Counted from the first letter of the stretch, positions 22,482 through 34,195 are shown. The stretch: 64,000 nt of DNA from Helichrysum umbraculigerum (GCA_949592205.1 CATIUR010000003.1:164847759-164911758); one strand, 5' to 3'. Translations and numbers: made by a program. The notes: generated by a model from the letters alone, not told the origin.

Positions 22482-25400
22482 ATTATCTATCAATAAACAT
22501 AAAGGGGGCGGCAGATTGTCGCAAGGAAAGATGGGTAAGGGAACTTAAAAAAGAGAATGGTATTAATTTCATATGTATGCAAGAAACGTCAATGGAGGAT
22601 AGTACAAAGATTCGATTTGATCAGTTTTGGGGAAGAGGCAATTTTGAAGTTGAGTGGATAAACGCATATGGTCGTTCGGGAGGTCTAGTGTCAATGTGGG
22701 ATCCTAGTCTCTTTGTTAAGCAGCAGATTATAAAAGATAGGAACTTTCTTGTGATTCAAGGCTTGAACGTTGGTGATGTCTCTCCGTTAATAGTAGTTAA
22801 TGTATACGGGCCACAGAACAAGCAGGATAAAATAGAGCTTTGGAATTAATTATCGGCTATTAAGGAGAAGTTCAATGGAAAATGGATTTTTATTGGTGAC
22901 TTTAACGAGGTGCGTTTTCTAGAAGACAGATTCAACTCGGTTTTTAACCCGACTGGTGCCCGTTTGTTCAATGATTTTATATATAGATTGGGGCTTACGG
23001 AATATGCTATGGGACGAAGAAAATTCACTTTTAAAGTAAGTAACACTCAAAAATAAAGCAAGATAGATAGAGCATTGGTTTGTGATGCTTTCTGGAATAA
23101 ATGGCCAGAAGCTACATTCGCGGCGCTAGAGATGGGCATCTCGGATCATTGTCCAATTATTCTATCATCGGACTCACGTAACTTTGGACCTAGACCATTC
23201 AAGTTTTTTAACTCATGGCTTAACCATCCGGAGCTCCACGACATTGTCAATAATAGTTGTTCAAGTGTTTCTATCGAAGGTCCACCGTATAAAATTTTGG
23301 GCTCTAAGTTTAAAAGCATGAAGAATGCAATCAAGGATTGGATAGTTGTAACAAAAAGGAAACAAAATGAAAGTCTTCTAAATGCTAAAGATGAGGTGCA
23401 AAGGTTTGATGAATTGATGGAACAACGAATCCTTACTGAATCAGAGCTCAAACATGAATGGGAATCCATAATGATTTTAAGCAAACTTGAAGCGGACAAA
23501 GTAATGGATCTAAAGCAACAAGCGCGTGTCAAATGGGCAATCGAGGGGGACGAAAATAGTGCATTTTTCCATGGGTATATCAAGAATAGAATCTGTAAGT
23601 CACATATAAACAGCTTGTTAATTGATGGCGATTGGTGTAATGTACCGAGCAGAATTAAACAAGAGGCTCATGATCACTTTGCCAAGCGTTTTGGTGAACA
23701 TTTAAGGAATCGGCCTTCTTTCAATTGCGAAGGGATAAGAAAACTGAATGATATGGATAGGGACAAACTGGATAGCGAATTCACCAGAGAAGAAGTGTTA
23801 CAGGCTGTCAAGGATTGTGATGGTGATAGACCTCCTGGGCCGGACGGGTTTAATTTCAATTTTATCAAACGGTTTTGGCCCATTTTGGAGAACAATTTTA
23901 TGAGCCTTATGCTCCAATTTCATGCGGATGGGCTTCTTCACAAAGGTATTTCTTCCAGCTTTATAACTCTCATACCTAAAGTAAATGATCCTTCATGTTT
24001 AAACGATTTTCGGCCTATAAGCCTGCTTGGATGTATTTCGAAAGTGGTGTCCAAAGTCATTGCTAATCGATTACGTAATGTGATTGATCAAGTAATCTCT
24101 GATGTGCAAACTGGGTTTATAGCGGGTCAAAATATCTTAGACGGCCCATTAATAATCAATGAGTTGCTTGGATGGGTTAAACGAATAAAAAAGAAAACGT
24201 TATTTTTTAAAATTGATTTTGAAAAAGCTTTTGATTCAATCAATTGGGATTTTATGGACACTGTTCTTGGTTTTATGAATTTTTCGGTCAAATGGAGATC
24301 ATGGGTTAGGGGCATATTATCATCCAAGAGAGCATCGGTGTTAATTAATGGGTCACCATCGAAAGAATTTCAATACGAACATGGCGTTCATCAAGGTGAT
24401 CCTCTTTCACCTTTTATCTTTATCATTGCCATGGAAGCATTCACTTTTTTCATGAAAAAAGGTTGCGATTTGGAGTTCTTCAAGGGTGTGGCTACACCGA
24501 ATAATGGCCCAATTTTGTCACACCTGTTGTATGCGGATGATGTTATGATCATAGGTGAATGGTCATCTGTTAACATATGTTTCATAGCTCGATTCTTGAG
24601 AATGTTTAATCTTATTCCGGGATTAAATATTAACGACCATAAATCAACCTTATATGGTATCGGTTGTGAGGATCATGAAGTGATGGTAGTTAAGTCGAAA
24701 CTTGGTTGTAAGGCTGGGAAACTGCCTTTTATTTATCTTGGTCTTAACATCGGTGCTAACATGAATAAAATTACACATTGGAAGCCGGTGATCGATTTAG
24801 TGGAAGCTCGACTTTCATTATGGAAGGCATCCACACTTTCGATAAGGGGAAGAGTTACGTTACTTAGATCAGTTTTCGAAAGCTTACCTGTTTACTACTT
24901 TTCATTATTTAAAGCACCGGTAAGTCTTATTCAGAAACTTGACTCGTTAAGGCGTAAATTCTTATGGGGGGCAACAAGGAGAATCGTGGTATTAATTGGG
25001 TTTCATGGGATGTGGTAACAAGTCCGAAAGATTGTGGGGGATTGGGATTAACGGCCTTACAGGAATTCAATGCAAGTTTAATGGCAAAATGGCAGTGGAG
25101 ATATAGAACCGAACAAGGAAGATTATGGAGAAAAACGATTAAGGCTCTGCATGATACACAATATATGATGAAATTGTTGCCTTGCAAGTTGACGGCTTCA
25201 GGCAATTGGAAGATGATATACTCAATTGAGAAATTCTTTGCCATCAAAGGGATTGATATAGACGCGCAGTTCCAAGGAAAAATTGGTAATGGAGAAGAAT
25301 TACGGTTTTGGTTGGATAACTGGTCCGGATTTGGTAAACTATGCTCGCTATTTCCAGGGTTATTCAAACGTGAATCAATTAAAAAGGTAAATGTAGCTAG

Positions 25401-26117
25401 TCGAGTTCTAAGCAATGGAAGGTTCAATTGGGGTTGGAAGGATATTCGTTGGTCGCAAGATGAAATAAAAGAGTTAATTGAACTATACAACATGAATATC
25501 CAAGTTCAATATGGCAATATGAATGATCGTTGGGAATGAGGGTCGAAGGATCGAAAATTTTCATGGTTAGTGCAGCTCGAAGTCTGCTAAGGCCGAAGAA
25601 TGAAGATGAAGGTATTGTGATTTTTCCGTGGAATCAAACTCTCCCGGCAAAGATTAATATATTCGGGTGGAGATTATTGCTGAACATGTTGCCTTCCAAA
25701 GACGCTCTGATTCGCAGAGGTATTAGTTTGGAAAATCCATTGTGTGTTTTTTGCAGGGATCAAGAGGAGACATTAGATCATTTGTTTACGGGTTGTAGGA
25801 TAACAAATGAACTGTGGGAGGCCGTTGAAGCTTGGTGCAATCTTAATTCGGTTATTGCTTTCTCCATCAAAGACTTAATATTCTTACACAATCATATTAA
25901 AGGTTCAAATATGAGAAAGCTTCTCATTCAATCGGTGGTTATGGTGGCGTGCTGGATCATTTGGAAATCACGTAACGAAGCAATCTTCAAAGGATTAAAG
26001 ACAAGTGTTTGTGGAATGTTGAAAGCGATCAACTCATTGGGCTTTCTGTGGGTCAAAAATCGACTCAAAAAATGGAGCTTAGAGGAGAAGCAATGGCTGG
26101 AATTCAAGCTGGATTAG
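22478..26117 (+). pseudogene. LINE ORF2: endonuclease, reverse transcriptase, zf-RVT
   Basis: The AP endonuclease domain opens at MNYLSINIKG and keeps the QET, GDFNEV and SDHCPI motifs. Reverse transcriptase motifs include RPISLLGCISKVVSKVIANR, FDSINWDF, HQGDPLSPF and YADD (24530-24541). The C-terminus has the zf-RVT region (LPAKINIFGWRLLL ... CVFCRDQEETLDHLFTGC). Lesions: TAA at 22847-22849, TAA at 23054-23056, a frameshift at a G-run near 24967-24972, TGA at 25537-25539, and another frameshift near 25558-25566. The protein would nick target DNA and copy the RNA in place; this copy cannot. Confidence 0.9.
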
Positions 26118-26488
26118 ATGAATGCTTACTGCTAATTCGTACATCTGGATGGAAGCTTACTGCAGTTGTTATAAGATTGTTGTGTAATAGTGGTACATGT
26201 AATATTGTGGTGTAATTTGATTTTAATGGTGTGGGTTGATATTACTTTGGGCTAAACCCCAATGGGATACTATAAAAAACGATATAGGGTGAAAACTGGT
26301 GGCGCGGCCCTTATTATCGGGGATTTTTTCCTGAAGTCTTTTCAGGTTTTTTTCATCCCTTTTAGTATCTTCTCAGTCGGGTGTTTGGTTCAGGGTATAT
26401 CATTAGGTGTATGTACATTTATCGGGTCTAATTAGCATCTTGCTATTAGACATTTATATATAATATACTTAGCCTTTCAAAAAAAAAA
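26118..26488 (+). other. LINE 3' UTR and poly(A)
   Basis: Non-coding tail after ORF2, ending in A10 at 26479-26488 just after CTTAGCCTTTC. This is the expected 3' end of a target-primed LINE copy. Confidence 0.75.
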
Positions 26489-27520
26489 GTATTTACATAA
26501 TATTATTATCACTTATCACAGTCAATAAGCATTTATATTCATATTATTGTCAGTTATCACAGTCGATCGGTAGTACACTTTTCTAATGAATGACCATCGT
26601 ATACCGTGGGTTAGTGACTAGTATAAATAAAAATGTTGCATTAATTAAAAATATACCTACTAAATTGGCTTTGGGCATGCGTACGGCACAAATTAGAGTA
26701 GTACGTCTCGCGCATATTTGTGGTTCCATCAGATTTTATCCGTAAGTACTGTATTTAAATAGACCTGGTTTGTTGCCCCGTTATTATATGGTAGTTGATT
26801 TAAAAATATAATTGATAATATTTCTTTAAAATATACCAAAATAACAATTTATATTAATCAGAGGTGGAGCTAGAAAATTCAAATGGAGGGGAAAAAAATG
26901 TATTTGCATTTTCTTTATAGGTCTATAATAGTAAAATTGAAATTTTTTGTTGAGACGGCTCCTTATTACTCAGCCTTTGCCTTGTCTCCAACCCTGATAT
27001 TAACAAAGGGTCCATATTTACATACCCCCTTTTTGTACTTTTTTCCATCTCCTACCCCCTCACCTATCTAATCAATCATATCATGCTTTTATATTTTATT
27101 TTCTGGGTATACCCTCATCCCTTTCTAATTCCTACCCCATGTTTAATCTAAAACTGAAACTGATTTTGTACTGAACTGGACCGATCTTAGATAAAATTGG
27201 ACTGAAAAATGACTGAACGGGAACTGAAGGTGGACCAGCGGGTATCCCCTGTAATTTGGGGGTATCTTTATAATTCCCCTTAACAAACTGATATGTACCT
27301 GCTACCTACTATACTGAAATACGGAGTATAACAAAGGGCTAGTGATATATTCAACAAACATTTTAATTCATACACCAACTTTTATGCATGTTGGTGCGGT
27401 ACTGTACAACACTGTAATGCATATACTTGGTGCATAAATAAAAAAATGTGTCGTATATATCAACATCCATAACAAAGTCAAAGGGCACCTTTTTTCTCTT
27501 ATAATAATAAAAATACGAAG
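26489..27520. other. Intergenic, nothing recognised
   Basis: AT-rich. Short ATG-stop stretches (for example 26883-27071) show no domain or codon pattern that I can support as a gene. The first 100 bases contain a loose direct repeat of the CAGTTATCACAGTC type. Confidence 0.5.
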
Positions 27521-27561
<41 letters not shown>

Positions 27562-27592
27562 ATATTATTATTATCATTATTATTATTATTTA
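27521..27592. repeat. (TAA)n / (TTA)n microsatellite with mirrored halves
   Basis: A TAA run followed directly by a TTA run, so the tract can fold on itself. Typical simple-sequence DNA. Confidence 0.9.
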
Positions 27593-27620
27593 TAAAAAAA
27601 TGGCATACTATTTCATTTGG

Positions 27621-27729
27621 GGTGATGATTCGTACACCGTCAAAAATTATCCATACACCACTAACTGTGTTTTACAATGTTGTACTATACAATACCATAA
27701 AGCATTTTTAGTGGTGTACGAATTACTCC
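27621..27729. mobile_element. Small MITE, about 109 bp
   Basis: Inverted termini: GATTCGTACACCGTCAAAAA at the left, TTTTTAGTGGTGTACGAATT at the right. There is no coding sequence. I could not fix the target duplication, so the superfamily is open. Flanking 27730-28075 shows nothing else recognisable. Confidence 0.6.
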
Positions 27730-28075
27730 TCTTTTAATTGCGCAAATGTAATACCTACACGAAAATAACATACTGTACTAAGCTAGAGTAATCCAGCATG
27801 CATCATGCATGAATCATTGCTTCTTTCGGAAGATCTCCTAATGGCCACTATCATACCACTTTTGTAACATTATGGTCGATAAATGCTTCCAATTATAAAT
27901 TACAGTTATTGATTGTTTCGATATATCCGCACTACTTTTATATCATTAAAACTTTGGAGCCATATATAGTATCTATTTATCTCGTTATTCTCATGTAAAA
28001 TGTTTCCTATTTATGCTATTTTAATGTGTTTGTTCAGTTGACTTATACACGATCTTATATAACAAATTTTTGAGT

Positions 28076-28240
28076 AATGATAAATAGATCTACATACGTA
28101 GACCTAAAAACAGACTTAACTTTCTGATTTGTTGTTTTTTTTTTTTCTCTCTCTTAATCTCATCCAATTAATTTTTCAAACCCACAAATCACATCTTTAG
28201 GTCTAAAATTAGTCCTATATATTTAGGTCTACCTATCATT
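28076..28240. mobile_element. Small MITE, about 165 bp
   Basis: Left end AATGATAAATAGATCTA, right end TAGGTCTACCTATCATT, imperfect inverted repeats, with an AATCACATCTTTAGG block inside. Related copies: 30324-30454 (whole) and about 468-546 (part). The target duplication is not clear. Confidence 0.6.
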
Positions 28241-29685
28241 TTTTCAAATTTTTTCCTTAATAAATTACAGATAAATGAAAGGGAAAAACAGGATGGTTGC
28301 TAAAGATTTACATGGTAGAGGCCAAAACTTTGACAAATGACCCATTTGTTTGCCACAATTTTCAAAAGAGATTTTGATATATTTAGTTTATTATAAACAA
28401 TTGTAAGTTTCATCAACCAATAATAAAATATGCTGGTTTAGGTCTATTTCATGCATCATTGTTGTTATCTCATCTTATCCATATCTTTGTTGGCTTAGAT
28501 TTAACAATGTTCTATCCTGGGAGGCTGCCTCTTTTTTATTGTCTTGATCCCTCCTATGTTAACAATCATATTCATTAAAATTAGAGCTAGAGTCGGAGTA
28601 AAAAGAAAACAACATTTTTTCTTTGTCAGTTCTGCTGAAACAGTCTGCGATTCTTAAAGAACGAATTTGGATCGACTTTTAAGTGTTAATAGAAGGTTAT
28701 TAGAGACGTCTTAATCCAAAAGACGTACGACAAAATTGGAGATCCGTATACTTGATCGACTAAAATGTCTTACAAATGACTAGAAGTTTGTAAAGTTTAA
28801 GAAAACCGCACTTAATTAAACACAAGTATAACACCCGACCCTAATTCTTGTATGATTTAGAATAAAAAAACTCTCAGCATCCAAAATGATAATGATTTAA
28901 AAACTACATGTTTTATTACAAAATTTCAAGATAAACACTAGACAGGTCACATTCACATTAAGCCAAAGAGTAGTCAAAGATTAGGTTTCAAACAATTAGG
29001 AATCCTTGTAGCATATCAAAGAAAAAGCTGTATGTACATCAAAATTGAAACAATTAATAGGTCAATAATTGTGGGCAATCTGGATGGATTTAATTTACAC
29101 CAATTGTGGTTTCTCTATCTTCTTTAATTTGTCAAAGCAAAAGTGTTAAAAAAAATGTTTTGTAAGTTATCCATTTGGATGAGGGATAACCCTTTTTGTA
29201 TTTATCTTGTCGTGTCTCTATCTGTCAAAGATTTGTTAGAATCCTCTTATTTCTGACTTTAACAATAAATAAATATAAATATATATAAATATAAATTACT
29301 AATAATAATAATAAATAATAAATATAAGTTAAAACCCATTCGAAAAACGTTCTCTTGTTCCCTCTGATTTATAAATTTCAAAATCATGACATTTTATATC
29401 ATCATTAGTTATACCATGCATGATTATATTATTATTACAGTATTTATTAGAAAAATATATAAGAATCGTTATGTCTTTACTCATCTTTTGTGCTTTATGG
29501 ATTTTCTAAATATAGATACTCATATTGTATGGATTTTCAATACGAGTTGGGCTAGATTATGGACAATTTGGGCTGGTTTTATACTCTTGGGCCAGTACTA
29601 CAAAAGAATGGGTTCAATAAACTGTTGAATGGGCCTAAATTGTATACGGTTGTTTTCAACTTTTCATACTCCCGTAATTTACTTA
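28241..29685. other. Intergenic, nothing recognised
   Basis: AT-rich. No reading frame longer than about 80 codons and no terminal repeats found. An AAT-rich patch lies near 29265-29330. Confidence 0.5.
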
Positions 29686-29694
29686 TTTATTTAT

Positions 29695-30274
29695 GCGAAA
29701 TTAAAAAAAATGCCACTTTTTTTAAAAGAATATATCGTTTTGCCCTCTCGAAAAAAAGTTGACGATATACCCCCTCCAATCGCAAAAGCAAATTGCTTTT
29801 GCGACCGGCTTTCTTGCTTTTTGCGATGGCACTAGTAACCGAGTCGTTTGGCCGAGTAGCAAAAATAAAGCTGAGTTTTTACGATTTGCTCTTGCACTAG
29901 ACCCAGTCGCAAAACGCAAAAAAGTTTTGCGTTTTGCAATTTGCTCCTACATTACACCCATGCTCGACAATCACTACCGAGTCGCAAAGCCGGTCACACG
30001 AGGCCGCTTTATCCTTCTGGGCGGGAGCAAAACGCAAAAAAATAAAAAATTTACGACTGGGCTAGGAGTAGGAGCAAAACACGAAATCGTGCGGGCAAAG
30101 TCACTTGTAAAGGACACCTATATGATCGACTCGCAAAAGCAAGAAACCCAGTCGCAAAAGCAATTTGCTTTTGCGATTGGGGGGGGGGGGGGGGGGTATA
30201 TCGTCAACTTTTTTTCCGGGAGGGCACAACGATATATCCCTTTAAAAAAGTGGCATTTTTTTTTTTAATTTCTC
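29695..30274. mobile_element. Mutator-type non-autonomous element, 580 bp, long TIRs
   Basis: Exact 9-bp duplication TTTATTTAT at 29686-29694 and 30275-30283. TIRs of about 85 bp start GCGAAATTAAAAAAAATGCC and end in GGCATTTTTT...AATTTCTC; both include GATATATCGTT/AACGATATATC and GACGATATACC. Inside each TIR end is the palindrome CGCAAAAGCAA..TTGCTTTTGCG (29780-29803 and 30152-30176), and further CGCAAA/TTTGCG words fill the interior. An 18-G run sits at 30179-30196. The terminal sequence matches the one at 61411, so the two belong to one family. Confidence 0.9.
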
Positions 30275-30323
30275 TTTATTTATTGACTTTTGACTTTTGA
30301 GAGGGAAAATGATTGGTATGACT

Positions 30324-30454
30324 AATTATGTAGAACTAAAAAAAGGCCTAAGGATATGATTGGTTGCTTTAAAAAATTGATTGGATGAAATTAGGAGAGA
30401 GAAAAAATTCAACCAATCAGAAAATTAGGCCTGTTTTTAGGTCTATCTAGCATT
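30324..30454. mobile_element. Small MITE related to 28076-28240
   Basis: Left end AATTATGTAGAACTAAAAAA, right end TTTTTAGGTCTATCTAGCATT, with the same family wording (CAACCAATCAGAAAATTAGGC) as its relatives. Confidence 0.55.
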
Positions 30455-30621
30455 ACTCGATTGAGAGATCAAGAAGAAAAAGAGAACATACATAAACTTT
30501 TATTACTAATAAATACTGGCAACATAAAAACATGATAAAATACACACTAGATTACACATCCACAATATTAGAAATTTTTGAAAATTCTAATTTTCAAGAG
30601 AAGATATAAACCAACAACATA

Positions 30622-31548
30622 TTATGGTAAGTTTTCATCAAGAACAAGTGCAGTTGGTATCTTGCTATATTCCGAACCCCTTGATTTTGTAATGCCATTC
30701 TTGCACTGAAAATAGAATCCACTGTATGCCATGAACTGAAACAAACTCATTACCCCAATGAGAATTAACTGAATAGCCCCAATAACGATCGGCATAGCTG
30801 GTGATGGTTTTGATCCAACGATAACAATAATCAAAGACACAAGAATGAAAAACAAATTTAGTATAAACCCATTTAACCTATTGCCCTTCACAAGAACTCT
30901 AGCTTTATTAAGTGCTAAAAGCCCATAGGTATCCTCAACCACAGAAACAACAACAGCCAAACTCCAAACAACCGATAAATAATTGTAAAATGCGATGAAA
31001 AGAACAGAAAAGATGATCAGAAATGTGATTAGAATGATTCGATGGTCAAAAAGCACAAGTGTCGAAACTAAGAAAGGCAAAAAGAAGAAGCTTATGCAGC
31101 CACTAGCAAGAAGATGAATATAGAAAGAAGTGACAAATGGTCTAGTCCATGTTTTTGATACTTTCAACATAAGTTCTTTAAAAGACGTAATATTAGTACC
31201 ATTGTAGTAGCACGAAGAAATAATTATAACGGTCGTTTGGCCAAAAAGCACAACGAAGAAGTTGAAAACAACGTAGACAAGTTCTATTCCAAGAAAGATG
31301 CCGATATCTTCACGAATAGCAACCACAAGTTTAGTGTACTCAGGTGTACCGGGTAGTGTAGAGGCCAAGGTAAAAATCTTGAGAATCAAATCGACCATGA
31401 AGGGATTGGTAGATTTAGTAAATAAGATGAAGGAGAATGAGTAGAGGATGAGATAAATGGCAGTTGTGATGGCCATAATCTTTCCATTTTGGGAAAGGAT
31501 TTTCAATGGTGCTTTTAGGAGTTCAAGAAAACCAGAAAGCTTGTTCAT
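30622..31548 (-). CDS. Polytopic membrane protein (plant family of unknown function)
   Basis: Single exon, 308 residues from the Met of MNKLSGFLELLKAP. About six hydrophobic segments are visible. The motif block W-S-L-A-V-V-V-S-V-V-E ... KARVLVKGNRL is shared with the genes at 47645, 50392 and 53143, as is KTWTRPFVTSFY. The start at 31548 is preferred over an in-frame ATG at 31620 because a TATA-like element lies between them at 31595-31607. From memory the family resembles the six-helix proteins that include Arabidopsis At4g19950/At5g44860, whose function is not established. It belongs to a different sub-branch from the plus-strand copies. Expressed status unknown. Confidence 0.8.
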   Translation of the reverse strand: MNKLSGFLELLKAPLKILSQNGKIMAITTAIYLILYSFSFILFTKSTNPFMVDLILKIFTLASTLPGTPEYTKLVVAIREDIGIFLGIELVYVVFNFFVVLFGQTTVIIISSCYYNGTNITSFKELMLKVSKTWTRPFVTSFYIHLLASGCISFFFLPFLVSTLVLFDHRIILITFLIIFSVLFIAFYNYLSVVWSLAVVVSVVEDTYGLLALNKARVLVKGNRLNGFILNLFFILVSLIIVIVGSKPSPAMPIVIGAIQLILIGVMSLFQFMAYSGFYFQCKNGITKSRGSEYSKIPTALVLDENLP

Positions 31549-31594
31549 TTTCTTTGCAAATTTGAATACTTGATGATAACAAATGCATACGTTT

Positions 31595-31607
31595 GATATA
31601 TAAAAAG
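31595..31607 (-). promoter_or_regulatory. TATA-like element of the 31548 gene
   Basis: Minus strand CTTTTTATATATC about 50 bp before the chosen ATG. The upstream sequence (about 31612-31670) is homologous to the sequence right of the related pseudogene (about 49570-49625), including AACATTTTCTTC. Confidence 0.5.
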
Positions 31608-31928
31608 GATTTGCAAACATTTTCTTCGGAATTAGTCTTTAAACATTAAACAAATCTCGAAGACTATTCGACTTTGAAGCAGTACGGGATCTGATTGGAA
31701 GTTGCCTAATTAATCAATACGCTCGTGACGACTTCTAACCAACAACAACAAATGACGAGTCAACACAGTTTTAAAGATGATAAATTTGAAGAAGTCAACA
31801 CAATTTTGTTAGTCAATGGTCCATCATGCTTTTATTTTACTTAAGTAACCTCTGAATACGTTAATTAAGAGAAAATAATGAGCCATCATGCTCATTGATA
31901 ACCTTCATAATCATCCGTAAGTTTACTA

Positions 31929-32178
31929 CTCCCTCCGTCCCATATTAATAGTCCAGTATTCCATTTTGGGCTGTCCCAAATTAATTGTCCACTTCCATAA
32001 ATGGATAAAAATGATGAGATAAAATCCTTTTACACCCTTACTTTATATATGTAGGACAAAAAAGTAGGTAAAAAGTAAAGGGTAAAAGTGTAATCTTATC
32101 AAAAAGTAAGAGAGAAGTTAATGTTTTCTTAAACTGCGTGTTTTTTGTCTGGGGACAATTAAATTGGGACGGAGGGAG
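31929..32178. mobile_element. Stowaway (Tc1/mariner) MITE, 250 bp
   Basis: Classic termini CTCCCTCCGTCCCA ... GGGACGGAGGGAG with TA target duplication at 31927-31928 and 32179-32180. Non-coding. Confidence 0.92.
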
Positions 32179-32180
32179 TA

Positions 32181-32586
32181 TTTTACTAGAATATAACATT
32201 TAATTTAAGACTTGGTTATATGACAGTGATTCACGAATAAATTTAGAATTATCATGTCATATCTTTATAATAATCTATCTACTATCCTATATTTTTTTAG
32301 TTTTGTTAGAATTAATGATTTGATTAATAGCTTTAAATGATGGTTATAATAATTTGATTAATCTATAGTTACAGTGATGCTCATCAACTAAATAAACAAA
32401 TAAAATCATTAATGAATTACGTTATCAAATTGTAAGAAAGGAGACTTTTTTTGGAATAGGCAGATTACTACTAAAATTAAAGATACAACAAGAAAGGAGA
32501 CTTTTAATTTCCATATATCATGATTGATAATAACAACAATAACTTCACTTGAATGAATCTTCATGCTTTAAATTCAATACTATGTA
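32181..32586. other. Intergenic, nothing recognised
   Basis: AT-rich sequence between two DNA transposons; no gene or repeat structure seen apart from a repeated CAAGAAAGGAGACTTT-like pair near 32435-32505. Confidence 0.45.
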
Positions 32587-32595
32587 TTTAATTAA

Positions 32596-33319
32596 GGGAT
32601 AATTTCATCTATATCCTTACAAACCTTCAATATTACGTTAATATTCTTGTAAACTTAATAATTACGCCAATATCCTTTTAAACCTTTAAAATACTCGTAT
32701 ATATCCAAATAAATATATCAACACTAATTAAATGATTTTTATATTTAATTTTATCTATTTAAATGCTAACTAATAATTTTATGACCATTATAACCTTCTT
32801 CTTAAATTACCATCCAATGCCTAATTCTTTCCTGCAAACTAGAAGATCTCACCGACTACGCACTATCTTACCCAAAAATGGAGACAACCCTGCGACACAT
32901 AAAAGAATTCAAAGGACAATAATGGAGAAAACCACGCCATTTATCAGAATTCAGCCCATTCAACTTCATCACAAGAGAATTTATAAACCGGCGAGATTGA
33001 GATGCACATTTATTGGCTCCCAAGTTTTGATGGAAGTATTCTAGCGGTAAAGTATGTTTTGTCATAATATGAGATTGAATTGAGAATTTTCGATAGCAAC
33101 CAGTTGTGGAATTGAACCCTAAAAAATAAGGTATGAAGACAAGGGTAAAAAGGTAATACAACTCGTTTTTTAATATTAAAATCATTTAATTGTATTTGAA
33201 TTAGTTATTTGGATATATGATAGTTTTAAGCTTTTGAAAGGATATCAACGTAATGTTAAAGTTTACAAGGATATACACGTAATATTAAAGGTTTACAAGG
33301 ATATATGTGAAATTCTCCC
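32596..33319. mobile_element. Mutator-type element, 724 bp, possible Pack-MULE
   Basis: Exact 9-bp duplication TTTAATTAA at 32587-32595 and 33320-33328. TIRs of about 100 bp begin GGGATAATTTCATC and end GAAATTCTCCC. Each is built from about 30-bp subrepeats of ATATCCTTGTAAACCTTTAA. The roughly 430-bp centre is less AT-rich than the arms and differs from the TIRs, as in elements that captured host DNA. I could not identify a source gene; the short frames there (for example 33185-32868 minus) match nothing I know. Confidence 0.85.
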
Positions 33320-33328
33320 TTTAATTAA

Positions 33329-33726
33329 TGTCATCATCCGAAATGAACTCTACAAACAATATTTTAAGTAACTCCATTTTCTACGAAAAACAATATTATA
33401 AATTTAAACTGGTCACTATCATTTAAAATCTTCAATTGCTTCTTCTATATAGTTTTCTTATATGTATGTCATTGCTTAGAGTTTTATTGAATACATTACT
33501 TACTTTATGCACATTCACTTTTGTTAATTTGTTTCATATGTGGATTCTTTTAATTTATCAAGATCTATTTTTAATTCCATTAACCAATTTTATGGCATAT
33601 GTATGATGTCATAATCCATAATTCATGTTTACAAATTGAAGTATATATATACAATATTTTTTTTAAATAATTCATGGTACGTAATAGTTCTTTAAATATT
33701 ATGGAAGCATACTACAAACATTGTGC
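33329..33726. other. Intergenic, nothing recognised
   Basis: AT-rich spacer between two target-site-defined elements. Confidence 0.45.
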
Positions 33727-33734
33727 GTTTAGAG

Positions 33735-34195
33735 CATAGTTGTTAACTCGTGACTCGACTCGTGTTTCGGAGTATTGATTTTTAACTCGTGACTCGTGAC
33801 TCGACTCGACTCGTAAGAGTCATAATTTTACAATAAATACATATATTTATATCTATATGTATATTATTGTTTAGATTTCTATCATTAATTGAAGTAAAAC
33901 ATGATGAAAGTCATTAAATAACACAAATGTTTAATTTATAATGGATTATTAGTCATTTCCTATCATATTTTGTCATTTTATATTTTTTATTAGATTACAT
34001 TAAACGTGTGTTTGGTTTCTGACTCGTAAGAGTCGCTCAAGACTCGTAAGAGTCGCCCACAACTCGGAAGAGTCAATAAATGACTCGTAAGAGTCAAAGC
34101 CATTTACGAGTCGGGGTCCGAGTCGCCTCGTTTTTTGAATTTCTGAGCCGACTCGTAAGAGTCGACTCGTGAATCGTAAGAGTTTAACAACTATG
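33735..34195. mobile_element. hAT-type MITE, 461 bp, with repeated 14-bp palindromes
   Basis: Exact 8-bp duplication GTTTAGAG at 33727-33734 and 34196-34203. Termini are CATAGTTGTTAACTC ... GTTTAACAACTATG. Near both ends it carries clustered copies of GACTCGTAAGAGTC and the half word GACTCG. An 8-bp duplication with such termini indicates hAT. Subterminal repeats of this kind are typical transposase-binding arrays. Confidence 0.88.

Larger units (their letters stand above)
571..26488 (+). mobile_element. L1-clade LINE with RRM-type ORF1, split by a 20 kb insertion
   Basis: Non-LTR retrotransposon. ORF1 starts at 571, is interrupted at 1458 and resumes at 21404. ORF2 follows at 22478, and the element ends in a poly(A) tract at 26479-26488. 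Without the insertion and its 5-bp duplication it is about 6.0 kb from the ORF1 start to the tail. ORF1 carries an RNA recognition motif; ORF2 has AP-type endonuclease, reverse transcriptase (YADD) and a C-terminal zf-RVT region. This matches plant L1 LINEs of the RRM-bearing BNR type. Both ORFs carry stops and frameshifts, so this copy is dead. The 5' end and the element's own target duplication were not resolved. Confidence 0.85.

Noticed and set aside
29759..30268. 169-codon plus-strand frame
   Set aside because: It spans a MITE from TIR to TIR and includes the G18 run and palindromes; no plausible protein.
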